Assembly (NCBI RefSeq): GCF_003576645.1
Contig: NC_044930.1
Location: forward strand, 10,054,233-10,118,232
Reading direction: 5' to 3'
Length of the DNA: 64,000 bases
From: Ipomoea triloba
Taxonomy: Eukaryota; Streptophyta; Magnoliopsida; Solanales; Convolvulaceae
Shown one piece after another: positions 31,905 to 44,367 of this stretch (positions are counted from its first letter, which is position 1; every line of letters begins with the position of its first letter). The position numbers and the translations under genes were made by a program. Below the pieces are notes generated by a model. The model made no database searches and was not told the origin of the DNA. It was given only the letters and a program-made list of their open reading frames with translations.

Positions 31905-32012
31905 CATCATAATTACTTACTCAAGAGTCAATATTACCATCACTGAGGCTCAAACCCATAACCTTCAATATGAGAGAGTCATCCCGTGTCACTAAAGGAC
32001 AAGGTCATTGGC
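31905..32012 (-). repeat. tRNA-derived SINE fragment
   Basis: The minus strand shows GACCTTGTCCTTTAGTGACA (box A region) and GGTTATGGGTTTGAGCCTCA (box B), then GTAATATTGACTCTTGAGTA. This resembles the SINEs at 9482 and 9884. No tail or target duplication is clear, so it is older. Confidence 0.65.
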
Positions 32013-32371
32013 CAAACAAATAAACAAATAAAGGAGTGCATATGTCAGAATAGCTCATTATTTAATAATACATTTATTTTTCTTATTCTTCTTCTTCGTT
32101 TTAATTTATTAAGCATTTAGCAATTTAAAAAGTAATTTAATATTTATTGTTTTAGTAATAAAATTGAATCAATTGCTAGTGAGTTTATTATGTAATGAAT
32201 TGGTTATTATACTACATTTTACTATAATGTCTGTTTTGGAAAATAAAAAATTAAGGTATTTTGACCATTCAAATGGCTTATGAAATGGAGTATAAGATCG
32301 GAATAAAAAACAATAGTAAATAATATAGTAGTCAAAATAATGGTATAGTGATAAATTTTCAGATGAATAAT

Positions 32372-32520
<149 letters not shown>

Positions 32521-33014
32521 CACACACATAAAAGGATCAATTTTTGTTATTCAAAATGCAATGTTTGGTAGGGTGTATTTGCAATTCAATTGCAACGTTT
32601 TTTAAGCAGAAATTACTTATTTGATTGGAGAGAATTGCTATTCCCTCCCTATTGTGGAATTGGAATTCATATCCGCATATGAATTGCAATTCAGTGTGGA
32701 AAGAAAAGGAGAGAGAAAAAAAATCTTTTTGCCCATTATTATTATTATTATCATTATTATTATTTCCATTCCTATTAATTTTATTCATCCCTACCAAACA
32801 ATGTACTTTGAATTTCTATTGTATTCCCTACATTATTCTTTTTCTCACTGATTCCTTTTCTCTATAATTCCTTCTTCCCAACTAAATGCCCTGTAAGTTT
32901 CCAAACCACAAATGATATCCTAAATTTGAACAAAATTGAATTTTTCTCCTGTTTGATTCATTTTCCTCAAATATGGGGAACAATTTTGGAAGGCTCAACA
33001 TTGATATTTTGTTT
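32521..33014. other. Repeat-derived intergenic DNA
   Basis: GGAATTGGAATTCATATCCG-like words and a (TTA)n at 32737-32763 occur between a TTTGGTAGGGTGTA motif (32566) and CCTACCAAACAATG (32790). This may be a decayed Tourist-like MITE. No gene. Confidence 0.4.
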
Positions 33015-33935
33015 TGAAAAAAATATCAAATATGTTATTGAACTTTTTTATTTTTGTGCAATTAGGTCACTAAACTTAAAAATGTGCAATCAAACATCAA
33101 GCTAAGCAAGCAGAATGTGTGTAATTTGGACATTTTCTTATTTTTTTTCCAGTAAAATCTGATTATATTGATTATATGATACGGAGTATGTACTAAGAGT
33201 TGCTCTTTCCGCTGACATATTAGTTAGGACTTAAGGAGTAAGATTATTCCTCAATTGCACATAATGTGCTTGTTTGATAACTCAATTGCACCGCAAATTC
33301 TACTGTGGACGCATCAAAACGACATCGTTTTGATTAATGAAAACAGACGGATGAAATAGCTTCCGTTCCGCGCCATTTACTTTCAGTTTATATACACTGC
33401 AGTTACATCTCAACACAACTATAGTTTCTTTTCGATATAACTGTAGTTTCATTCAATATTATACATTCAAATACGTGAACCTGCTATTTAGTTTTCTTTC
33501 AACACAACTACAGTTTCTTTTATAATACACTGAAGTTTCATTTCAACACAACTACAATATAATTTCGATATACCTACAGTTTCATTGGACAATATACACC
33601 CAAAAATGTGAAACTGTTATTCAGTATCAGTTTATATGCAATGCAGTTACATTTCAACACAACTACAGCTACATTTCGATATAACTACAGTTTCATTCGG
33701 TAATACAAAAACAAACGTGAGGCAGTATCATTTGAGATGAACTGTAGTATCAGCTACGGAAATTTACAGCAACCGTTTTTTCCACTTATTGAAACGACGT
33801 CGTTTTGTGACCATAATCCACAATGTATTGTGGACCATGGTCTACAGTATAACGACTGCAATTACACACTTTTTAAGTTTAGTGACCCAATTACACAAAA
33901 TAGATAATTTTAGTGACATATTTAAAACTTTTTGA
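33015..33935. mobile_element. MULE-type foldback element with tandem interior
   Basis: The left arm (TTTGTGCAATTAGGTCACTA then AACTTAAAAATGTGCAAT) is mirrored by the right arm (ACTTTTTAAGTTTAGTGACC then CAATTACACAAAA). AAACGACATCGTTTT (about 33318) and AAACGACGTCGTTTT (about 33793) sit symmetrically inside. The centre (33400-33740) is a run of degenerate ACAACTACAGTTTCATTTCG units. Exact ends and target duplication were not fixed. Confidence 0.65.
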
Positions 33936-34140
33936 GTTTTTCTTTTATTTTGCATGAACATTGGGAAACAATTAATTATCACTTGCGTAAAACTTTTTAA
34001 ATTACCTTTTAACAAAATAGGTATAAAATTTGTATTATATTATTATAATAAAATATATAATTATAATATTTTAATTTATGATATTATAATTTAAAAATCA
34101 CTATTATTATTATTTAAAGATATATTGATCATTATACTTA

Positions 34141-34441
34141 GGGTGCGTTTGGTTCGCATATGGGAATCGGAATCGAAATGGGTATCAAATACTTGGTAAT
34201 GATAATGGATTTTGGTGAAAGTATTTAGCATGTTTGGAAGTTTGGTGGAATGGGAATGATTATTAATAGTTGGGGAAGAAAGAAGGAAGGGAGATGAAAT
34301 CCTTATTTAATAAGGGTATGAGTTTTATCATTAATGGGGTATTCCAAACCCATAGTAGCATTCACAAAACCTATCAACCAAACACAAGCAATCACTTTCA
34401 TATCCATTCCTTATGCCTAAACCCACCAACCAAACACACCC
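34141..34441. mobile_element. Tourist-like (PIF/Harbinger) MITE, 301 bp
   Basis: Begins GGGTGCGTTTGGTT and ends AACCAAACACACCC, flanked by TTA on both sides (34138-34140 and 34442-34444). Relatives with the same termini lie at 41936-42413 and 49183-49642. No real coding. Confidence 0.85.
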
Positions 34442-34489
34442 TTAGTATAACCAAACAATAGAATTAATGGTAATTTCTTTCTAATGGAA

Positions 34490-35486
34490 CTAGTATTTTC
34501 GCCCGTGCGTTGCACGGAATGGATTTGTTATAATATTTAAAAAAATATTTAGATCAGTATACAATTATATATATTATAACATCGAATATTATATAGCGCA
34601 ATTGATGAAATTGATTGGATCGATTATGTTTTTTGATGTTTTCCTTTGAATTAGAACAAATAATTGTCCAATTACCCGGGCGTGGATAAATTTTTTTTAT
34701 TATATATTGAGATAATAAAAATAAATATGAAATTATAAAAAATTCTAATATTGAACGTGTATATTTATTTGATTATAAGATTAGTATAAAAATATTACTC
34801 AATTAATTGAATAATATATGACTTGTTTGTCTAAAATTATCTTAAAAAGATCTATAAGTAATATGACTTATATAATTATATTATGACTTATATAATTATA
34901 TTATTACTAAAATAAATATGAGAAAATGAGAAATAAATTAATTTTAATTATTATAAAAATAAATTCAACGACCAATGCTTAATTTAATTATCATAATAAT
35001 TATTAGGCAATTATTATTAGTCAATTACACTAATATATGTGTAATTATACTTTTATACTTTAAGTATATTCATTTTGCCCATATTGCATTTAGTTTTATC
35101 TTCCTCCTCCATATTTGAATGAATTAATTTTGATTATTATAAAAATCTAACAACCCATGTTCAATTAATTTTTTTAAAGTTTAAATAATTTAGAGTTTTC
35201 AAAAGGAAAGTATAATTAACTATTAAAGTTTTTAAATAATTTTCAGTCAATTAGTAATATCCTTTTTCTTTTCCCGATAAATGATTTTACTTTTATTAAT
35301 AGTGTTGATACGTGAGTATACATATTATCAATTTATAGATATTAGTTAATTTCTATTTTACATTTTCTTAACAAATAAGCTTTATTAATTATTTGACCAA
35401 TAAAATATTTCATTAATTGACTACAAAAGTTTAGGCGGAGAATGAAATAGGAGGATTTTACTTTTATATATAGTATAGAATATAGA
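34490..35486 (-). mobile_element. Non-autonomous Helitron, 997 bp
   Basis: Read on the minus strand, the element starts TCTATATTCTATACTATA after an A and ends with a hairpin (CCGTGCAACGCACGGG) followed by CGAAAATA and CTAG, then T. This satisfies Helitron termini and A-T insertion. The interior is AT-rich and non-coding, with a second CCCGGGCGTGG hairpin-like motif near 34675. Homologous blocks occur at 58613-59525 and 60611-61980. Confidence 0.85.
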
Positions 35487-38400
35487 TTACGATCTTTTTA
35501 TATTTTAAATCAATTAGTAATATCATTTTTCGCGGAATAATGGTCAAATAAACCATTGAACTACACACAAAACTGCAATTAGGCCATCGAACTCAAAAAG
35601 AATGCAATTGGATTCCTGAACTATATAAACTCATGCAATTAAGTACAAATTGACATGTTTTCAAAAAAAAAAAAAAAAGAAGTCCAAATTGACCTGTTTA
35701 CCTACAATTGTGATGACATGGTGGTTACTAATTTTAAAATAAACTTTTTAAATAATTTTAATTAAAATAATTAAATAATAATAATAATAATAATAATAAT
35801 TAAAAAAAAAAAACAAACGTCTCCGGCAGTTCTTCTATTTTTTTAATTTTTTTTTTAATTATTAGTGCCGATTGTTATGTGTAAATTAATATCGAGCAAC
35901 TTTATCTAGGAAAAATGAAAAGAATTACGTAGTAATATTTACCTAATTTTCGTTCCATTTTTAATTGATGATGTAGAATATTATTATTGAAATATTTCCG
36001 TTTCATTTTTAATTTCCGTTCCTTTTTTAATTTATCTTTAATATTGTTTATAATATGCCTTTATTATTCATGATGTAGAATGCTTTCCTTTTTTAATTAA
36101 ATTGCAATGATATGTCCATTTCCTTTTTCATTTTAGTTAATTATGGATATTTTTTTATTTACAGTCAATTATTAATATTCATTTCCTTTTATATATTCAA
36201 TCAATTAGTAACATCAGATTCATTTTTAGTCGATTTTTTTTATTTTCAGTTAATTAGTCAATTAGAATAATAGATCCACTGGTATTTTTACCTAATTTCT
36301 GTTCTATTTTTAATTAATGATGTAGAATATTATTATTGAAATATTTTCATTCTATTTTTAATTTACCTTTACTATTGTTTAAAATTTAAAATATGCATTT
36401 ACTATTCTTATGTTTTTATATATAGTATAGATTAATACTATGCTAATTATGACGTCCATGTATTATGAATAAGTATGGTAATTAAGGAGTGTATATTATA
36501 ACTAAAAAAATAATGTATATTTTAATTTCGTTTAATTATGGACGTAATATGTGTATGTTTAATTTTCTTTAATTTTATCCGTAATATATATGTGTATGTT
36601 TAATTTTCTTTAATTATGTCCGTAATATGTGTACCATTAATTTCTTTAATTGATTAGATAAAATTATGGCAAGTATAAAAAACCGTTTAATAAAAGTATA
36701 ATGTTTGAAATAATTTCTCAATGACCATAATTATTAAGATTTTATTCCAAAGTAACCATTAGCATGATTTTATATGTGTAATAATCTGTGAATTGAAATA
36801 ATTTACATAATTGTATGGACGTAATAATATGTGAATTACCATAATAATACGTGAATTGAAATAATTATCATAATTTTGTTAATCTCCTCTAATTATGGAT
36901 GTAATATGTGCATTATCAATTTCGTTAACTGATTTGATAAAATTTATATTACGAACAACAATATTAATTCATTAGTTGTCATAATTTTTAAGATTTTATT
37001 CAAAAGTAATCAAATGAAATGCACGGGTAATTGACATTATCTGAAGTAAAAATATATAAAATTATCGTAAGAATGAAATCTCTATGTTTAATGACCATAA
37101 TAAATTTAGATGTTAAATATAGTGTAATTAACACGGATTATATAGATGGTAAATAGTATATGGTAATTACCTATATAGATTAACATATTAAACGGATTAA
37201 CATATGGAACAATGTTATAAAAAAGGAAGGAAGCCTTTTAGATAAAATATATTAGGAATAATATCAATTAAATAAAATATCATAGGAATTTCTCAATTCT
37301 ATATTTATAATTACCTTTATAAACAGATTTAATAGGAAAATTTAGTTACAAACTTATATTAAGAGTTATGGATCATTATTATTATATTATTATTATTATT
37401 ATATTAACATAATAGATTTTAAATCGAGGCTACAAAATTTAATATTATTATTTCATTTATTCAAGTATAGTAATCACCATTCTTTAACTAATAAGTGTGA
37501 ATTAGTATTGTGCAATTAATGATAAAGATTAATAATAATTGGAATCAACAATCAATTATACAATGACCCATGTTTAGCTTCCAATGCACCATTTTTTATA
37601 AAATGAAGAATTGGAATGGTAAAACGAACAATTGGAATGAATAATTGAGGATTTATTCAAGTATAGTAACCACCATTTTTACCAAATTACATAAGCATCC
37701 GTAAATGGGGAAGATCAAGATTGCAAATTCTACAATATATAGATGAGCATCCGTAGATTGCTAGTTATTTTGCACAGTATAACTAAAAAGATGGATAGTT
37801 AAATAAGGTATTATCATTCAAAATCTTGTAATACAAAGTTACAATACAATGTTTTTCCATTAGAAATTATCAATCAAAGTAATGTGATTAAAATATATAA
37901 TTATAGAAAACATTTGATTGTTCACTACAATCACTCTGAAAATTGTAATTTTACATGCGTGATACGCCCATGGCAAAATTGGCCTAGCTACTTGAAACCT
38001 TATCAGCAAAAATTAAAGCATATTGAGCTGTTAAAATCAAACTAAATCACAGTACTACAAAATACTTTATGGAATGCAGATTACACTATAAGGATCTCCA
38101 ACATGCAGAATGAATCAACTAAAAATTAAATCATATCGCATACCATAACAATTCTACGCGTGTTAAAGTTCGATCTTCGACTTCGTAGAATTACAGATTA
38201 TAGATCTCTTACTAATAGTGAGAGCACAGATATTGGTACATTGTGAGAGAAGAGTCATTTCTCATCATTATATAGTGGAGGATAAATATAATATGGAAGA
38301 TTTTTCAAAAGGAAAGTATAATTAATTTTAATTTTATGTAAATATAGATGATTGACATGTAAAAATTTTACTACAATATTATATAATTTTTTCATTCTAA

Positions 38401-38598
38401 TATAGTTAATTACATGTCAATTATATAAATATATATAGATATATAGATATAGATATAGATTATCATATCACTAATCACCAATCACCAATTAATTAATTAA
38501 TATCAATATCAATCTATATAAATATAAATATTAATATATAACAATATTACCATATCACTAATCACCAATCACCAATCACCAATTAATTAATTAATTAA

Positions 38599-38645
<47 letters not shown>

Positions 38646-39036
38646 TAATATTAATATATAACAATATTACCATATCACTAATCACCAATCACCAATTAAT
38701 TATTCTTTTTTAAAATAATCACCAATTAATTAATTAATATTAGTATATATTAATATATTATATATTAATATTAAGAATAATACCATATACCATATTATCA
38801 ATTATCAATTATATATCACCAATCACCCATCACCCATTAATATTAACAATATTACCATATTATCATATTATCATTATCATATATTACCATAATAATATTA
38901 TAGGATGGATAATTAATAAAATAATAAAATAATAAATAAATAAAATAAATGATTTTACCAAAATACCCTTAAGTTTTGGGGGGAAAATTTGGGAGGAGGA
39001 AATTGTTTTTATTTATAGTATATAGATATATAGATA
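35487..39036. repeat. AT-rich region of probable nested Helitron or MULE remnants
   Basis: At 35530-35720 there is a MULE-like arm (TGGTCAAATAAACCATTGAA, GCAATTAGGCCATCG) related to the arms of the 47986-49032 element. Helitron-like 5' ends read on the minus strand (TCTATACTATATATAAAA type) finish at about 36431 and about 39036. At 38460-38890 repeated ATCACCAATCACCAATTAAT units surround a (TA)n tract. No protein-coding gene was recognised in the 3.5 kb. Confidence 0.5.
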
Positions 39037-39307
39037 GATTTTAATGTTTTTAATAATTTATTTCACACCCATCGAATAATAGAATCAATTGTAATTTCTT
39101 TCTAATGGAATTTTAATTCCATTATTCCTTAAATATTTTGAAAACTACTCCTTTCCTTATGTGAACAAATTCCGAAACTTAAAAGAGTTTTTTACCAAAT
39201 TTTGGAATATGAAATTTCTGAGAAATTGTAAGTTGTAACGAACAAGAACAATAAAATTATAAATGGAGTGGGAGGCAGATTTGAGTGAATAGAAAATTTT
39301 GAAACTT

Positions 39308-39352
39308 TGTAGAGAGACAGAGAGAGAGAGCGAGAGAAAGAGAGAGAGAGAC
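39308..39352 (+). repeat. (GA)n tract in the copine leader
   Basis: A GAGAGA-rich stretch directly before the copine start codon, within its presumed 5' UTR. GA tracts in leaders and core promoters are common in plants and may bind GAGA-binding factors; no function is shown here. Confidence 0.75.
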
Positions 39353-39376
39353 AAGGGAGGAGGGTAAGGTAAAAGA

Positions 39377-42300
39377 ATGGGTAACTGTGTTTCTGATGTA
39401 AAAGGTGGGAAACAGGGTGTAGGAGGCGGTGGGGCCCAGGGTGTTGGCGGCGGCGCTGAGGGGAAAAACGACGCAGTAGATTTTTTCTTCCGCGCGCAGG
39501 GGCATCTCGCCACCCAAATTCAGGTTTATTTACTTCGCTTCACCCTTCAGCTTCTCCTCCTTCACAACCCTCAAATTCAATCGCTCTACCTTGCAATCAC
39601 TTAAATTTAAAATCTCAATTATAACAAAATTTCTAATTTTATTGTATTCAGGTTATTATTTCAAATTGATGATCATAAGCTTGAATTTTGGGAATAGAGA
39701 ATGAGACTTAGATTCTTTAGGTCGATTTTTTAGGTGAAAAATATTTGAGAATCTATAAAATAGATATTACCTTATAAAAATTACAAGTAGAAAAAATATT
39801 TATATATTTTTGGTTGGGTGTGTTTGTGAATAAACAAAGGTGAACAGTTACCAAGTGTTGTCAAATCCATAGTTGACATTGACCACTCTTTTCAACTCTT
39901 TATTTAGGGAATTATGTGTGATCTGTGCACTTTTCTACTAAAATTTTTATTGGTCTTTTTGAGAGTTAATTGCAACTTATATTGTGATTATTATTTCCTA
40001 TGTGTCTAGTTTTTTACTGAAGTTATTTTTAATTAATTTTTCGTAATATTAAGATATATAAAATTTATATATTTAAGAATTATAATAAAGTAATTATTAA
40101 ATATAAAAATAATTAAATAAATAAACAAAAAGAAAAGAGTTTGTTTCATCCATGAATAACAAATCTCAAAAGGAAAATGGGACAGATTTAAGAATTTAAA
40201 AAGTGGGTCCATTTGGAATGATGAATATCACATCTGTTTTTTTCTTTTTTTTTTTTAGTGTAAATTCATCATCGCTACATTTTATAGTCAAGTCAAGTCA
40301 AGTCAACCTTTTGTACGTAGTGAACAATCCTTGTTTCAGCTTCTCATTTTTAAATATACTAATTTATATCAATGGCCTACAAAGCCTCCACCCAAAAACT
40401 AGCTTAAAACAAATTGATGACACAAGTAAACTTTGGGTTCAATGAGATCTGGTCCTCAAATAACACTGAACTACGGATCTTGAGAACTAATTCTAATTGT
40501 TTATGTAATAAAGTGAAATTTTGTTAAATTGATCACGTTGGGTGGATGCGGGTGAAGGACGCACCACGTGACTAGGAGAAGTCCAGCACTTGTTTCTTGA
40601 AAATGTGACATATAAGTACCAGTTAAACGCTTGATCCTAACAATGACATACATAACTAAAATTTTAGTTCAATGGGAATTTAGTCATGAAATAACATGGA
40701 ATGGAGATCTTGAGAAATCTCCATATTGATTACTGAAACCATAATGTTATGTGGAAATGTGGAATCCGTTTGAATCATTTTTGGGTCATGTGCTTTATTA
40801 TGTTTTTCCATGAGTAACTTGTCAATGCTTCTTGTTAAATTTTTTTTGTTTTGTTGTTACAAATTCTTAATACTAACATGGCATCACAACCTATCTTGTT
40901 AACGAAATGCAGCTATCTCTATCAGCTTCAAAGCTTCTTGATTGCGACATCTTGTCAAAGGTATGCTCACAAGATTTTGCACGTACAAAATGGCTCGCAA
41001 TTCGAACCACATTTTGCTCAAAATTGCTACATACTAAAAAGAAAAGAAAATTTATGTTTCTATGTAACCTCACCATGAAGTTGTACATCACTTTCTTATA
41101 TATGAATGCGTGAATCCAACTTGAGACAATATTTTGGTGCTTCCATCTTTTAATTGCAGAGTGATCCCATGGCAGTAGTGTATGAAAAGCAAAGGGATGG
41201 AACCCTTTTAGAAGTTGGACGCACGGAAGTGATAATGAACAATTTGAATCCTACTTGGATTCAAAAAATTAATATGACATACCAGTTCGAGCTTCTTCAA
41301 CCATTGGTGTAAGTGTTTTGTACACATAATCCCTGCTCCTCTCTTAGGTGCTGTTTAGTTCATGGAATTAGGTTGTGGGGCCCATTCCTTAATCCTAATC
41401 CAGAATTTGGGAGGGGGTAGGATATCTAACTCTAATCTGTAGGATAAAGATTGAGGAAGTGATGGAACTGTTAATTCCTTTATTGTATGTGTATGAGTAA
41501 ACATTAGGTGTACTTTTTATTCTATTTTTTACTCTCCCTACTAAAGTAGTTTGATTGGTTCTGAAAAAAGTGAGTTATAGTTTTCATTTCTTTCCTTTTC
41601 TTCTTTGAATATGACATTTGACGAGAGTTTTACTTCTTGAGAGTTACACATATCATTTTCTAATATCTTCTTCTTTTTTTCTCACTATTTTCTTTTCAGT
41701 TTTCATATCTATGACGTGGACTCGAAATACAATAATGTACCTGTGAAGGCACTGAAGTTGAAGGACCAAGATTTCCTTGGTGAAGCAAATTGTGTTCTCT
41801 CTGAGGTGTGTTACGTTGCTTGCTTAACAAAGGCAAATGGAACTACATTCTGGCATTATACTATTCTTATCAATTATCATGCAGTTCTTGTTAAGTTGAG
41901 TTGTAGTGATGAGATAGTAGGAATGAAACTATAAAGGGTGCGTTTGGTTTGAACTTGGGAGTCGGAGTCGGAGTCGGAATGAGAATCGAATACTTGGTAA
42001 TTGGAATGGGTTTTGGTGAATGTACTTTGCAGGTTTGATAGTAAGGTAGAATTGGAAGGATTACCAATATTGATGTTTGTTTATGTATGATCCTATAATC
42101 GGAATGAAAATTTTAAAAATTCAAAAACAAAAACTCAAGGCAATTGATCTTAAAAGTGATGATGAAGTGAGTGAGCAATGTAGTGAGGAGAGATGAGTGA
42201 GGAGGCGGCGAAATGAGGAGGCCATGAAATGAGGAGAGATAAGTCTAAAGTAATAGAATGATACCTTATTTAAACTAGATAATGGGTTTTGTAATTATAG

Positions 42301-43692
42301 GGGTAATCAAATCTTATACCTGTTTTTTAAAAAGTTGTCAACCAAACAATGTGTCAATGTGTATGCCTTTCATTCTCATTCCTTGTGTCTAACCCCATGA
42401 ACCAAACACACCCAAAGATGTATTAGCTATCTTGGATATCGACTATCGAGACTACTTGTTATGATACATCTAGTTACTATTGTAGGGATTTCCTCCTTTG
42501 TATAGCATGAAGATGTCTTGCACTTTTGCTTATTTTCCCATTTGACTATTTCAGATTGTGACCAAACAAAATCGGCTGTTAACATTGAATCTTCGCAATA
42601 GATATGAGAGTGGCTCAAAGAACTTTGGTACACTTACAATCCATGCAGAAGAACCTGTTGTTTCGAGGAATGCTGTGGAGTTGACACTAAGGTGTACAAA
42701 TCTGGAAAACAAAGGCATATTCTCCAAAAGTGTATGTATAGGATGGAGTTGAGTTTTTTGTTGCTTGTAACCTCATCTAATTTTCTTGTTTTCTTCTACT
42801 TCAATCTTCTAGGATCCTTTCTTGAGAATATCTAGGATTGTTGAAGCTGGAGGATCTGTTCCAATTTGTAAGACTGAAGTTGCGAAGAACAACGTAATTC
42901 CCATATGGAAGCCCTTGTGTCTATCCATTGAACAATATGTAAACAAGGTATATGTCATCTTCTTTCTTAGAAACTTCTTAATATTGTTTGCAACTTTGCA
43001 TACATTTGTTAGTCTTTCTGTTTAAGTTGTGACTTATGTGCAATCCTATCTCCAGTTTCTTCTGCTTATTTTAAGGGCCTTACATACTCATCTTGAAATT
43101 CAATTGTTAGATATTTTTTCAAGTTTCCGTCTTAATATATACTTAAGTCAACCCCTATCTGTTACCTTTAGATAGAATCTGAGAAATCATCTTAAGAAAC
43201 AAAATGGAATCAGAGCGTGCAGTTCTTTAGAGCCCAGAATTTCTAAATGTATAAGATCTGCTATTTGGTACTCCCTTTGTCGACTTTAATTGTTCTATTT
43301 TATGGCCAATTTGACTTATGTTTTGAAACTCTTTAGTTTTGATTTTTGGAATAAAAAAAAAGGAGATATTTAGAAACTACTCATTTTATTTTATTTTTTT
43401 CAAGAATCAGAGGTTGAAAATTTATAGATTTATTTTAAAATATTGGTCAAGGTTAAATTGTGTTGCTCAAAACTCAAAAGGAAGCAAAACTGAACAATAT
43501 TGACAATGGTTACTTAGGTAGTGTTTGACTATTAGAGACTTTTTTTTTTTTATCTACTATCAAATTTGATACTCTATGAGGAAGAAAAAGAGAAAAAAAA
43601 ATAAAAATGAAAAGGTCATTGTCCATTCAATATGAAACTTTAATATATATATATACACACACACATATGTATGTGTAATGTGTATATGCATG

Positions 43693-43776
<84 letters not shown>

Positions 43777-44292
43777 TTTTNNNNNNNNNNNNNNNNNNNN
43801 NNNNNNNNNNNNNNNNNNNNNNNNNNNNNNNNNNNNNNNNNNNNNNNNNNNNNNNNNNNNNNNNNNNNNNNNNNNNNNNNNNNNNNNNNNNNNNNNNNNN
43901 NNNNNNNNNNNNNNNNNNNNNNNNNNNNNNNNNNNNNNNNNNNNNNNNNNNNNNNNNNNNNNNNNNNNNNNNNNNNNNNNNNNNNNNNNNNNNNNNNNNN
44001 NNNNNNNNNNNNNNNNNNNNNNNNNNNNNNNNNNNNNNNNNNNNNNNNNNNNNNNNNNNNNNNNNNNNNNNNNNNNNNNNNNNNNNNNNNNNNNNNNNNN
44101 NNNNNNNNNNNNNNNNNNNNNNNNNNNNNNNNNNNNNNNNNNNNNNNNNNNNNNNNNNNNNNNNNNNNNNNNNNNNNNNNNNNNNNNNNNNNNNNNNNNN
44201 NNNNNNNNNNNNNNNNNNNNNNNNNNNNNNNNNNNNNNNNNNNNNNNNNNNNNNNNNNNNNNNNNNNNNNNNNNNNNNNNNNNNNNNNNNNN

Positions 44293-44367
<75 letters not shown>

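Noticed and set aside
34270..34461. 63-codon frame
   Set aside because: It lies within a Tourist-like MITE and ends at its TIR.
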